Shown one piece after another: positions 26,917-35,928 of a DNA stretch of 64,000 nucleotides. Each line of letters begins with the position of its first letter. Position 1 is the first letter of the stretch. Below the pieces are notes generated by a model, which had not been told where the DNA came from, made no database searches, and saw only the letters and a program-made list of their open reading frames with translations. Source of the DNA: CPC320 sp002684375 (lineage in GTDB: Bacteria > Pseudomonadota > Alphaproteobacteria > Rhodobacterales > Rhodobacteraceae); the NCBI GenBank assembly GCA_965662545.1, contig CBFIHZ010000001.1, positions 305,960 through 369,959 on the forward strand, in the 5' to 3' direction. The position numbers and the translations under genes are program-made.

Positions 26917-28728
26917 TTAGCCCCAGCAGCTGACCAGCGCGGTGATGTCACGCGCCGTTTGGGCTCTCGCCGTATTGGCAACCGGAGAGGACGTTTCTGA
27001 TTTTCTTGACCAGACACCACTTCGTTCAAGCAGGGCGAGCATCGCTTCGACAGTTACGGCAAAACTGACGTCTTCAGGCAACTGTCTGGGGCCGTTTTGA
27101 GGATCTTGCAACATGCCCAACACCGTGCCGCCTGCGCTTAGTACCGGCCCGCCAGCATCGCCGGACATTGCGGGCAGTGTCAGGCGCAAAAGAGTGGTCT
27201 CGCCGCTCAGACCCCTATCATCGGTGACGGTGCCCGAAGTCAAGCTTGGTGTGTCCAAGACGCCTTCAAATGAGTAACCCGCAACTATAATATCCTCGCC
27301 GACACGCGCCGGCAGGGTTGAGAAACGCCCGATCGCGATGGGGCTTAACGGGTCTTTTGGTGTGATGAGGACCAGCCCCAAGTCGGGATCAGTGGCTGTG
27401 ACTTCCGCACTGAAATCGCGGTCTATGGTTAGGCTTGTGCAACCGTCAACGGCCTCGATTGTTGTGAGCAACAGGCCACTATCGGCCACAAATATCCCTG
27501 ACCGGCTGTGTTTGGGACGCAGAATCTCAAATCCGGATAAAAGGTCGTTATCGACCGTTTCAAGGGCTGAGTCGCTAGGCTTGAGGACGCCTTCAATCGC
27601 GGTGAAGCTTTTTTGCATCTGGGAGAGAATCATCTCGTAGCCGGTTGCGTCGCTGCGCGGCCAGACCAGAGTGAATCCTTTTATCTCTCCATTTTTCAGA
27701 CGCGCTTGCGTGTGGCTTATTATCGTGTCGTTTTGGCTGGAAATGACAAAATTGTCGCGTTTCAAAACCCGCTTACCGCCGGATGGAATACTGTCGAGGG
27801 TCTGCATGACCTTATACAGGCTTTTGAGCGTTGCGCGGTTGCCTTCTTGGCTGATCAGCAGTGTACCAGCCTGTTCGCCATCGCGCTGGGCATACCGGAC
27901 AAAAGGATATGTGTATTGCGCCGCTGACAGTTGAGCCATCGGCAGCATCACGCTGATGCCCGCTTCGGTGTTGCGCACGGTTTGCAGGCCGATTGTCTCA
28001 ATCGCCAACTGATAATCCGCCAGTAAACCATTGCGCTGGCTCAGGGTGAGCACTCCTGTGGGGTCAAAACTATTCGCGCTTTGCCAGGCCTTCATAGATC
28101 TGCGTGACATTGGACCATATTGGCCGTCGATATCCCCCTTGTAGACGTCAGCCCATGCCAATGCCCGCTGCAGCTGTTTGCGCTCGTCGCGCGACATCAG
28201 GCTTTCGCTGTTGCGGGCTTCGGTCAGAGTTTGAGTGGATTGCGGTGCTGGTGTTTGGGTTACAACAAGGGGGGGCTCAGCTTCTGCCGGAGCCTCCGGG
28301 ACTGTGGGGGCTTCCGGCGTAGGTACAACGACGGGTTCCGGCGTGGATTCCACAATCGGTTCGGGTAGCAGGGTGGTGGTGATTTCCTCGGGCGCAGCCA
28401 ATAGGTCTTCGCCCGGTGGCCAAAATTGTCGTGCGTAATCCTGAGCATAGCTGGTAAAACTATCAGCGGGCACTTGCCCCGAGTCGCGGTAGACTTGGAG
28501 CAGATTTTGGGCAGTAATCTCAGAATAGGGTCCCAAAGCAATGACATACCAACCGGAGGCGAGCGCAAAGCCCGCGACATCGGGGAGGAAACTTTCATAA
28601 TACCGCGCGCTCTCTTCTGCCTCGGCCTCGGTGGGCTGGGCATCGATCTGTAACCAGGCGTTGTCTTGCGCCTGAGTTTGTGCTGTGGTCACAAGGACCA
28701 TCCAAAGAGCCGAAATCAATAGTTTCAT
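26917..28728 (-). CDS. secreted trypsin-like protein with peptidoglycan-binding domain, probably catalytically inactive
   Basis: The 603-residue product has a signal peptide (to about residue 20), a SPOR-like segment (WYVIALGPYSEITAQNLL), a Pro/Glu linker (~115-170), a PG_binding_1-type helix domain (GDIDGQYGPMSRRSMKAWQ) and a C-terminal trypsin-fold domain (~395-570). In that fold the Ser motif is present (SGDAGGPVLSAGG) and an Asp is retained (TDPDLGLVLI), but where the histidine motif (TNAHVV) should be the sequence is LLTTIEAVDGC. The catalytic His is therefore replaced by Glu or Thr, so proteolysis is unlikely. It probably acts at the cell wall. It faces trkH and is divergent from glyQ. 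Confidence 0.82.
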   Translation of the reverse strand: MKLLISALWMVLVTTAQTQAQDNAWLQIDAQPTEAEAEESARYYESFLPDVAGFALASGWYVIALGPYSEITAQNLLQVYRDSGQVPADSFTSYAQDYARQFWPPGEDLLAAPEEITTTLLPEPIVESTPEPVVVPTPEAPTVPEAPAEAEPPLVVTQTPAPQSTQTLTEARNSESLMSRDERKQLQRALAWADVYKGDIDGQYGPMSRRSMKAWQSANSFDPTGVLTLSQRNGLLADYQLAIETIGLQTVRNTEAGISVMLPMAQLSAAQYTYPFVRYAQRDGEQAGTLLISQEGNRATLKSLYKVMQTLDSIPSGGKRVLKRDNFVISSQNDTIISHTQARLKNGEIKGFTLVWPRSDATGYEMILSQMQKSFTAIEGVLKPSDSALETVDNDLLSGFEILRPKHSRSGIFVADSGLLLTTIEAVDGCTSLTIDRDFSAEVTATDPDLGLVLITPKDPLSPIAIGRFSTLPARVGEDIIVAGYSFEGVLDTPSLTSGTVTDDRGLSGETTLLRLTLPAMSGDAGGPVLSAGGTVLGMLQDPQNGPRQLPEDVSFAVTVEAMLALLERSGVWSRKSETSSPVANTARAQTARDITALVSCWG

Positions 28729-28888
28729 ACCACTGCCTTGTATCTTGCGCCTCGGTCCGAGACTTTTTGTGTCAGGTCTGTATTTAACAGATGTTACGCG
28801 CGGTGCACGTCAAAATATGGCCTGTCTGGCAATTGACCCTTGCGGCTGTGCCGCATAGGTAGGGCAGGCGATTTCAAGGGGTGTTATA

Positions 28889-29818
28889 ATGACCATGAGA
28901 CAGGACAGACCGCGTTGCTTTCAGGACATCATCCTGCGGCTGCAATCTTATTGGGCAGCGCAGGGCTGCGCGATTATGCAACCCTATGATATGGAAGTTG
29001 GTGCCGGCACCTTCCACCCGGCCACCACGTTGCGCAGTCTCGGTACGCGGGCTTGGGCGGCCGCTTATGTGCAGCCGTCGCGGCGCCCCACCGATGGTCG
29101 CTATGGCGAAAATCCTAATCGCCTACAACATTATTATCAGTATCAAGTGCTGATCAAACCCAGCCCGCCGAACCTGCAAGCGCTTTACCTTGGCTCGTTG
29201 GATGCCATCGGTATCGACATGGATTTACATGATATTCGCTTTGTTGAGGATGATTGGGAAAGCCCAACCCTTGGCGCATGGGGACTTGGTTGGGAGGTCT
29301 GGTGCGATGGCATGGAAGTATCGCAGTTTACCTATTTCCAACAGGTTGGTGGGCATGACTGCCACCCTGTTTCGGGTGAGTTGACCTATGGCCTAGAACG
29401 CTTGGCGATGTATGTATTGGGCGTGGACCACGTTATGGAAATGCCGTTTAACGATCCTGATGCGGTCATAGCGCTGTCTTATGGTGACGTGTTCCGTCAA
29501 ACCGAAGAGGAATATGCGCGCTGGAATTTCGACGTTGCCAACACCGAGACCTTGCTGCACCATTTTGAAGACGCCGAAAAAGAGTGCCACAGCATTCTCG
29601 AGCAACCGCATGTGGATCCGAAAACCGGCAAGCGGATTATCATGGCGCATCCTGCCTATGATCAATGCATCAAGGCCAGCCATCTGTTCAATCTGCTTGA
29701 CGCTCGTGGGGTGATTTCGGTCACTGAGCGGCAGGCCTATATTGGTCGTGTGCGAGCTTTGGCGAAGCAATGCGCCGATGCCTTCGTGTTGACCGAAGCC
29801 GGAGGTCATGCGCTGTGA
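28889..29818 (+). CDS. glyQ: glycine-tRNA ligase alpha subunit
   Basis: GlyQ is the catalytic alpha subunit of the bacterial alpha2beta2 glycyl-tRNA synthetase. The 309-residue protein carries the family start CFQDIILRLQSYWAAQGCA, the EVGAGTFHPATTLRSLG active-site region and GLERLAMYVLGVDHVM. A second ATG two codons downstream is an alternative start. Its stop overlaps the start of the small membrane gene that separates it from glyS. Confidence 0.97.
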   Translation: MTMRQDRPRCFQDIILRLQSYWAAQGCAIMQPYDMEVGAGTFHPATTLRSLGTRAWAAAYVQPSRRPTDGRYGENPNRLQHYYQYQVLIKPSPPNLQALYLGSLDAIGIDMDLHDIRFVEDDWESPTLGAWGLGWEVWCDGMEVSQFTYFQQVGGHDCHPVSGELTYGLERLAMYVLGVDHVMEMPFNDPDAVIALSYGDVFRQTEEEYARWNFDVANTETLLHHFEDAEKECHSILEQPHVDPKTGKRIIMAHPAYDQCIKASHLFNLLDARGVISVTERQAYIGRVRALAKQCADAFVLTEAGGHAL

Positions 29819-30342
29819 CTGGAAAAATTCTTGCGGCCTGCATCGTTCTTGCAGCCCTGATCGCTGGCGGCTCGATTTATTATCTGCAGGTCTATGCTTA
29901 CTATACCACGGTTGCCGTGCATGGCAGCGAAGATGTTATGTTGACGGCGCAGGCGTCCGGCCAGCCTGAGGCAATTGCCTATCGTGATTTTCAGGCGATT
30001 GACTCTGACAGCTCGCCGATCCGTTATCGTGGTTGTTTCACCAGCGCGCAATCGCCCGAGACGCTGGCGCAAAGCTATCAGGTGATTGAAAAAGCCGAAC
30101 CGCGGGTCGCGCCGGGATGGTTTGCGTGTTTTGATGCAGATCGCATTGGCGCTGCTTTGGAAAGTGGTGCTGCAATGGCCTTTATGGGTACTGAAAATAT
30201 CCGGTATGGCATCGACCGGATCGTAGCGGTCGAACCTGATGGCACCGGTCATGTCTGGCACCGGATCAACCGGTGCGGCAAAATCGTTTTTGCGGGCCGA
30301 ACAGCGCCCCCTGATTGCCCTAAACCTCCGGAAAGTAACTGA
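29815..30342 (+). CDS. DUF6446-type membrane-anchored protein between glyQ and glyS
   Basis: The 175-residue product has one N-terminal membrane anchor (ILAACIVLAALIAGGSIYYL) and a ~150-residue periplasmic part with conserved Cys in YRGCFTSA and WFACFDADR. I assign DUF6446 from the position and the GKI...YYLQVYAYY start. It starts with GTG, overlapping the glyQ stop (GTGA), with GGAGG nine bases upstream, and ends two bases before glyS. This tight coupling to glycyl-tRNA synthetase is constant in Rhodobacterales as far as I recall, yet the function is unknown. Confidence 0.8.
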   Translation: MTGKILAACIVLAALIAGGSIYYLQVYAYYTTVAVHGSEDVMLTAQASGQPEAIAYRDFQAIDSDSSPIRYRGCFTSAQSPETLAQSYQVIEKAEPRVAPGWFACFDADRIGAALESGAAMAFMGTENIRYGIDRIVAVEPDGTGHVWHRINRCGKIVFAGRTAPPDCPKPPESN

Positions 30343-30344
30343 TT

Positions 30345-32405
30345 ATGCCTGATCTTTTAATTGAACTGTTTTCTGAGGAAATTCCTGCAAGAATGCAGGC
30401 GCGCGCGGCGGATGATTTTAAAAAGCGTATGACGGACGGGTTGGTTGAGGCAGGGCTGACCTATGAGGGGGCGGCGGCCTTTGTCAGCCCGCGACGTCTG
30501 ACCTTGACCGTGCAGGGCCTGTTGTCGGCCAGCCCGACCTTGCGTGAAGAACGCAAAGGGCCAAGGGTCGATGCACCTGAAAAGGCAATTGAAGGATTTC
30601 TGCGCGGGGCGGGGGTCGGCCGCGATCAGCTGGAGCAGCGCGAAGAGAAAAAAGGCACAGTCTTTTATGCGTTGATTGAAAAGCCGGGCCGTCCCGCACA
30701 GGCGATCGTTGCTGAGGTTCTGGAGCGGGTGATCCGAGGCTTTCCCTGGCCAAAATCGATGCGCTGGGGATCGGGAACGCTGCGTTGGGTGCGTCCGCTG
30801 CAATCTATTTTATGCCTGCTCAGTGACGAAGCCGGTGCGGAAGTAGTGCCTTTCGAGATCGAGGGAATTGTTGCGGCAGACCAGACATTTGGTCATCGGT
30901 TTATGGCGCCTGATCCGATTGCTGTCAGCAATTTTGACACCTATCAAAACCAGCTAAAGCGCGCTTATGTGATGTTGGATGCCGCAGAGCGCCGCGATAT
31001 GATTTGGAATGAGGCGACCACACAGGCCTTTGCACTTGGGCTTGAAGTGATCGAGGATTCGGGGCTGTTGGCTGAAGTGACCGGCTTGGTGGAATGGCCT
31101 GTGGTGTTGATGGGGCAGATTGATCCGGAGTTTCTGGATCTGCCGGGGGAGGTTTTAAAGACCTCAATGAAAGAGCATCAAAAGTTTTTTTCCGTTCTGA
31201 ATCCTAAAACCGGTAAAATCGAGCGTTTTATCACTGTCGCCAATCGAGAGACGGCCGATCAGGGTCAAACTATTTTGGCTGGCAATCAAAAGGTTTTGTC
31301 TGCGCGTTTGGCGGATGCCAAGTTTTTTTGGGAAAATGATCTGAGGGTTGCCAAGGGTGATGGGCTGTCGGTTTGGACCGAGGCGCTTTCGACGGTCACC
31401 TTCCACAACAAGCTGGGAAGTGAACAGGCGCGGATTGATCGCATTGCTGTATTGGCGCGGTATCTTGCGCCGGTAGCTTCCGCAGACGCCGATATGGCCG
31501 AACAGGCCGCGCGTGCTGCCAAAGCCGATCTGTCGTCGGAAATGGTGTATGAATTTCCTGAACTACAGGGTGTAATGGGGCGTTACTATGCGACGGCTGC
31601 GGGCTTGCCTGCTTCGGTTGCCGAGGCGTGTGAGGCGCATTACGCGCCACTGGGCCCCTCGGATCAGGTGCCAACAGCGCCGGTGGCGGTGGCCGTGGCG
31701 CTGGCCGACAAGCTGGACAAGCTGACCGGCTTCTGGGCGATTAACGAAAAGCCGACCGGATCGAAAGATCCGTTTGCGCTGCGTCGGGCCGCGTTAGGAG
31801 TGATCCGGCTGTTGCTGGAAAACCGGTTGAGCTGTGGTCTAATGACAGTTTTTGCCCAAGGGTATGACGGTGCGGATGCAGATGATTTGCTGGGCTTTTT
31901 CCATGATCGGCTCAAAGTATATCTGCGTGATCAAGGCATCCGCCACGATGTGATCGACGCCTGTACCGCGATGGCGGGTAATGATGACCTGACACTATTG
32001 TCCACGCGGGCGGCGGCGGTGTCGGATTTTATCAAGACCAATGACGGTGAAAATCTGCTGCAGGCGTTCAAACGGGCTAATAATATTCTTGATCAGGCCG
32101 AGGCCAAAGATGGGGTTGAATATTCCTATGGCGCGGATGTGAAATATGCCGAAGCTGAGGTTGAACGTGCTTTATTTGCCGCTCTTGACGCCAAGGCCGG
32201 AACGATCGAGGCGGCGGTTCTGGCCGAAGATTTCGTCGCAGCCCTGTCTGGTATGGCTGAATTGCGGAAGCCTCTGGATGATTTTTTCGAAGCGGTCCAG
32301 ATCAATGACGAAAATGCTGTTATTCGCCGCAACCGTCTGAATTTGCTCAGTCGTATTCGGGCGATTTGCCTGTCTGTTGCCGATTTCACCAAGGTCGAGG
32401 GATAA
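30345..32405 (+). CDS. glyS: glycine-tRNA ligase beta subunit
   Basis: GlyS binds tRNA-Gly in the alpha2beta2 enzyme. The 686-residue product begins LLIELFSEEIPARMQ, contains FPWPKSMRWG, TSMKEHQKFFSV and the HD-like region, and ends with DALR-type anticodon helices (ENAVIRRNRLNLLSRIRA). The length is normal. It is translated from an ATG two bases after the DUF6446 gene. Confidence 0.97.
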   Translation: MPDLLIELFSEEIPARMQARAADDFKKRMTDGLVEAGLTYEGAAAFVSPRRLTLTVQGLLSASPTLREERKGPRVDAPEKAIEGFLRGAGVGRDQLEQREEKKGTVFYALIEKPGRPAQAIVAEVLERVIRGFPWPKSMRWGSGTLRWVRPLQSILCLLSDEAGAEVVPFEIEGIVAADQTFGHRFMAPDPIAVSNFDTYQNQLKRAYVMLDAAERRDMIWNEATTQAFALGLEVIEDSGLLAEVTGLVEWPVVLMGQIDPEFLDLPGEVLKTSMKEHQKFFSVLNPKTGKIERFITVANRETADQGQTILAGNQKVLSARLADAKFFWENDLRVAKGDGLSVWTEALSTVTFHNKLGSEQARIDRIAVLARYLAPVASADADMAEQAARAAKADLSSEMVYEFPELQGVMGRYYATAAGLPASVAEACEAHYAPLGPSDQVPTAPVAVAVALADKLDKLTGFWAINEKPTGSKDPFALRRAALGVIRLLLENRLSCGLMTVFAQGYDGADADDLLGFFHDRLKVYLRDQGIRHDVIDACTAMAGNDDLTLLSTRAAAVSDFIKTNDGENLLQAFKRANNILDQAEAKDGVEYSYGADVKYAEAEVERALFAALDAKAGTIEAAVLAEDFVAALSGMAELRKPLDDFFEAVQINDENAVIRRNRLNLLSRIRAICLSVADFTKVEG

Positions 32406-32507
32406 CAGACCCAGCGCTGACCACGGGTATGGTTGGTACGCTGTACGCTTTTGCTTGCTTGAGCGCCTGTCGCGGTTATGCTGCACCGGTAACAAATAGG
32501 TGCGGCA

Positions 32508-35054
32508 GTGCAGCAAAACGATCCAAATATCACGCTTATAACCGCCACAGCGCCGTTGTCGGCAGCCACTCATGGCGGTCGTGCGAAATGCCTGCAGCGT
32601 TTGATCAGGCTTGATTTGCCCGTCCCCTGTACCGTGGCGCTGTCGTTTGACGCGGTGCATGCGATTGCAGCGGGGAACATGCCGGATATGCAGGCTATAC
32701 TGACTGCGTTCGATACGGATGATCTTTTGTGCGTGCGGCCCTCGTCGGAAGATCCTGACTGGGGTGGGCCGAGGGCGATTCTAAACATAGGCATGAATGA
32801 CAATCGTTATCAGGCCCTGCGCTCTCAATTGGGTCACGAGGCAGCTGCGGGGCTGTATATTCGGTTTGTACAAAGCTATGCGGTGCATGTGGCTCGGCTT
32901 GACCCGGATATGTTCGACACCAGCGCAGCTTTTGGGCCACAAGAGCTGGCGCAGGCGCTACAGGCTTATGAGGCTGAGACAGAGGAAGAGTTTCCGCAGG
33001 ATCCGGCGGTTCAGCTTGCCGAAGTGCTGCGGTCGATGGCGCGGGCTTGGGAAGGCGTAACAGCGCGGCTTTTGCGACAGGCAAAAGGTGCTCCGGTTGA
33101 TGCAAAACTGGGCCTTGTGGTGCAAAAAATGGCATTGAGCTTAGGGCAGGGAGCATCGGGATCGGGGGTGTTTCAAATGGTTAGTTCGGTGACTGGACTT
33201 CCCAAGCTCACGGGGCATTATTTCAATCAAAGCCAAGGTCGCAAAGCTGCGCAGGGTGAACAGACGCTTTATCTTGAACGCGACCCTCGGGGACCGTCGC
33301 TCGAAGATTTGGTGCCGGAGGCGTTTGAGGCCTTAAAACAGCATTCGGTGTTAATGCGCAGCCGGTTGCGTGAAGAAATGCAGATTGAGTTTATGCTGCA
33401 AGATGGAAAGCTAAGGATATTGGATAGCGTTCGGGTGCAACGCTCGTCGCAAGCGGCGGTTCGGATCGCGGTTGCATTGGCGACGGACAACATAATTCCA
33501 CGTGAAGAGGCGTTGATGCGCATTGATCCGCGGGCATTGAACGAATTATTGCACCGTCAAATCGCCCCCAACGCAGACCGTGATCAACTGGGCCTTGGCA
33601 TTGCGGCAAGTCCCGGTGCGGCGACAGGGCGGATTGTGTTCACCGCAGCCGAAGCACAGGCGAGTGCCGCGCGCAATGAGGCTTGTGTTTTGGTGCGGCG
33701 TGAAACCAGTCCAGAGGACATCCGCGGTATGCACGCCGCCAGCGCAGTCTTGACCGAGCGGGGCGGCACGAGCAGCCATGCGGCGGTGATCGCGCGGGGG
33801 TTGGGGCTGCCTTGTGTTGTGGGGGCGAACAGTTTCCGGTTTCAAACCCGACTTAATCTGCTGACGGCACCGGATGGGCGGGTGTTTAAGCCCGGCGATA
33901 TCATTACGGTTGACGGGTCGAACGGGGCTATTCTGGCGGGGGCCCCTGAGATGATGGAGGCGGCATTGGATGATGCTTTTCAGACGCTTTTGAACTGGGC
34001 TGATGCGGTGCGGGATATTGATGTCCGGGCGAATGCAGATACCCCTGCAGATGCCAGAACTGCAAAGCATTTCAAGGCCCAAGGGATTGGCTTATGCCGG
34101 ACCGAGCATATGTTTATCGAGCAGAATCGTTTGACGGTTATGCGCGAAATGATCTTTGCAGACAGTCCAGAAGACCGCCGGTCGTCGCTGGAATTACTTT
34201 TGCCGATGCAGCGCACTGATTTCATCGAATTGTTCCGGATCATGGAAGATAAACCGGTTTGTATCCGCTTGTTTGATCCGCCACTGCACGAGTTTTTACC
34301 GGCGAATCGGGCTGGTGTGCGTGATCTTGCGGAAGCGCTCGGCTTGCCGTTGTCTGATGTAACTCGTCGGGTTGAGGCGCTGAGTGAATACAACCCAATG
34401 TTGGGGATGCGGGGGGTCCGTCTGGGAATTACGGTTCCGGAAATCTATGAAATGCAGGCCCGTGCGATCTTTGAAGCCACTATCGAGGCCAGCGAGGGTG
34501 GGGCTCCGGTGGTGCCAGAGATTATGATCCCGTTGGTGTCGGCACGGCGGGAAGTGGAACTGGTTAAAACCCAAATCGATGCGGTTGCGGCAGCGGTGAA
34601 AAATGACAAAGGCGTCGATTTCACCTATCGTCTTGGCGTGATGGTAGAGACACCGCGTGCGGCTTTGCGCGCTGACGAAATTGCTGTTCATTGTTCCTTT
34701 TTAAGTTTTGGAACCAATGACCTAACTCAGATGACTTATGGTTTGTCGCGCGATGATGCCGGCCGGTTTATGTCGAGCTATGTGAAATTGGGTGTCTATC
34801 CAGAAGATCCCTTTCACACCCTAGATATTGAAGGCGTCGGAGAGTTGTTAAAGATCGGGGCAACGCGCGGTCGCAATGCACGGTCCGATGTCGTTTTGTC
34901 GATTTGTGGTGAACATGGTGGCAGCCCGGAAGCGATTGATTTTTGTCGTAAAGCTGGCTTTGATTATGTGTCTTGTTCGCCATTTCGTGTGCCGGTGGCG
35001 CGTCTGGCAGCGGCTCAGATTGCGCTAGCGGATCGAATTGGGGTTGATCCTTAG
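32508..35054 (+). CDS. PPDK-like PEP-utilising protein with degenerate ATP-binding domain
   Basis: The 848-residue protein aligns with pyruvate, phosphate dikinase by eye. The swivelling His domain is intact (ERGGTSSHAAVIARGLGLPCVVG, H424) and so is the PEP TIM barrel (GIGLCRTEHMF; SICGEHGGSPEAIDF with the proton-donor Cys). The N-terminal nucleotide-binding half is eroded: the GGKGA loop reads THGGRAK, FTRDPSTG reads FQMVSSVTG (222-230) and the NAQGEDVV element reads NQSQGRKAA. Only R77 of the SVRSGA motif is kept. It may therefore not use ATP normally. The GTG start has AGG upstream. It lies 100 bases after glyS. It could be a distinct PEP-binding paralogue with an unknown phosphate partner. 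Confidence 0.82.
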   Translation: MQQNDPNITLITATAPLSAATHGGRAKCLQRLIRLDLPVPCTVALSFDAVHAIAAGNMPDMQAILTAFDTDDLLCVRPSSEDPDWGGPRAILNIGMNDNRYQALRSQLGHEAAAGLYIRFVQSYAVHVARLDPDMFDTSAAFGPQELAQALQAYEAETEEEFPQDPAVQLAEVLRSMARAWEGVTARLLRQAKGAPVDAKLGLVVQKMALSLGQGASGSGVFQMVSSVTGLPKLTGHYFNQSQGRKAAQGEQTLYLERDPRGPSLEDLVPEAFEALKQHSVLMRSRLREEMQIEFMLQDGKLRILDSVRVQRSSQAAVRIAVALATDNIIPREEALMRIDPRALNELLHRQIAPNADRDQLGLGIAASPGAATGRIVFTAAEAQASAARNEACVLVRRETSPEDIRGMHAASAVLTERGGTSSHAAVIARGLGLPCVVGANSFRFQTRLNLLTAPDGRVFKPGDIITVDGSNGAILAGAPEMMEAALDDAFQTLLNWADAVRDIDVRANADTPADARTAKHFKAQGIGLCRTEHMFIEQNRLTVMREMIFADSPEDRRSSLELLLPMQRTDFIELFRIMEDKPVCIRLFDPPLHEFLPANRAGVRDLAEALGLPLSDVTRRVEALSEYNPMLGMRGVRLGITVPEIYEMQARAIFEATIEASEGGAPVVPEIMIPLVSARREVELVKTQIDAVAAAVKNDKGVDFTYRLGVMVETPRAALRADEIAVHCSFLSFGTNDLTQMTYGLSRDDAGRFMSSYVKLGVYPEDPFHTLDIEGVGELLKIGATRGRNARSDVVLSICGEHGGSPEAIDFCRKAGFDYVSCSPFRVPVARLAAAQIALADRIGVDP

Positions 35055-35193
35055 TGCGTCTCAATTGTGATTAAAATTGGCGCTCAGTCGCGCTTAGGGC
35101 GATTTGGTATGGTTCAAAATGGCACTAGACGTGTGTGCGAAATTAGCTTAATGCCCCATTCACCTGAAATATAGATGTGGTTGGATACGCTGA

Positions 35194-35820
35194 ATGCGGT
35201 TATATTTTGCGATTGCTGGGTTTGCCCTGATGGCCTTTATGGCCAAAGCAGAGGTCCCATCCGGTGTGGTGGAAAAAATGCTGGCTTTGGAGGCAGAAGC
35301 TGTCAGTGGCTTGTCGAAAAGCCGGGTGAAGGCCTTATTAAGGCTTTCTGCAACAGCGCCTGCCTTTTTGCATAGTAAAAAATGGTTGGTCCAGCAACCA
35401 CCGGCCACCGGTGACGAGCAGTGGGCGTGTCTGGCAGAGGCTATCTATTTCGAGGCTCGCGGCGAAAGTATCAAGGGCCAGTTTGCGGTGGCTGAGGTGA
35501 TTTTAAACCGAGTGGACAGCCGATCTTTCCCCGATACAGTGTGCGGTGTGATCACGCAGGGAGGTGAACGACGCCACGCGTGTCAGTTCAGCTATAATTG
35601 TGACGGGCGCGAAGAATATATCGAAGAGGCAGTTGCCTATGAAAGGATAGGAAAGATTGCGCGGTTGATGCTGGATGGCGGGCCTCGAACGATCACCAAA
35701 GGGGCGACTTATTACCATACCCGTTCGGTTAACCCTCGGTGGGCGAAGCATTTTTTTAAAACTGCATCGGTCGGGTCACATTATTTTTACAGCAGCAAAA
35801 TGCAGCTAACTGAAAGATAG
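35194..35820 (+). CDS. SleB/CwlJ-type cell wall hydrolase
   Basis: The 208-residue product has a signal peptide (to about residue 19, MAKAE) and a C-terminal Hydrolase_2 domain with LAEAIYFEARGE, VAEVILNRVDSRSFPDTVCGVI and KGATYYHTRSVNP. The conserved Glu in the first motif is the presumed catalytic residue. In spore-formers this family cleaves cortex peptidoglycan; in non-sporulating alphaproteobacteria it is thought to act in wall remodelling. The ATG at 35194 is chosen; the upstream in-frame context is weak. Confidence 0.88.
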   Translation: MRLYFAIAGFALMAFMAKAEVPSGVVEKMLALEAEAVSGLSKSRVKALLRLSATAPAFLHSKKWLVQQPPATGDEQWACLAEAIYFEARGESIKGQFAVAEVILNRVDSRSFPDTVCGVITQGGERRHACQFSYNCDGREEYIEEAVAYERIGKIARLMLDGGPRTITKGATYYHTRSVNPRWAKHFFKTASVGSHYFYSSKMQLTER

Positions 35821-35928
35821 ATAAGTGAACCGTGCCGTTTTTTGACGTTTTTTGCCGTAGATTACTCTGTCGCTCTTGACTGTCTCAGGATACACAGGAC
35901 GGATATGTCAGTGTTCGGGAGGGTTCAG

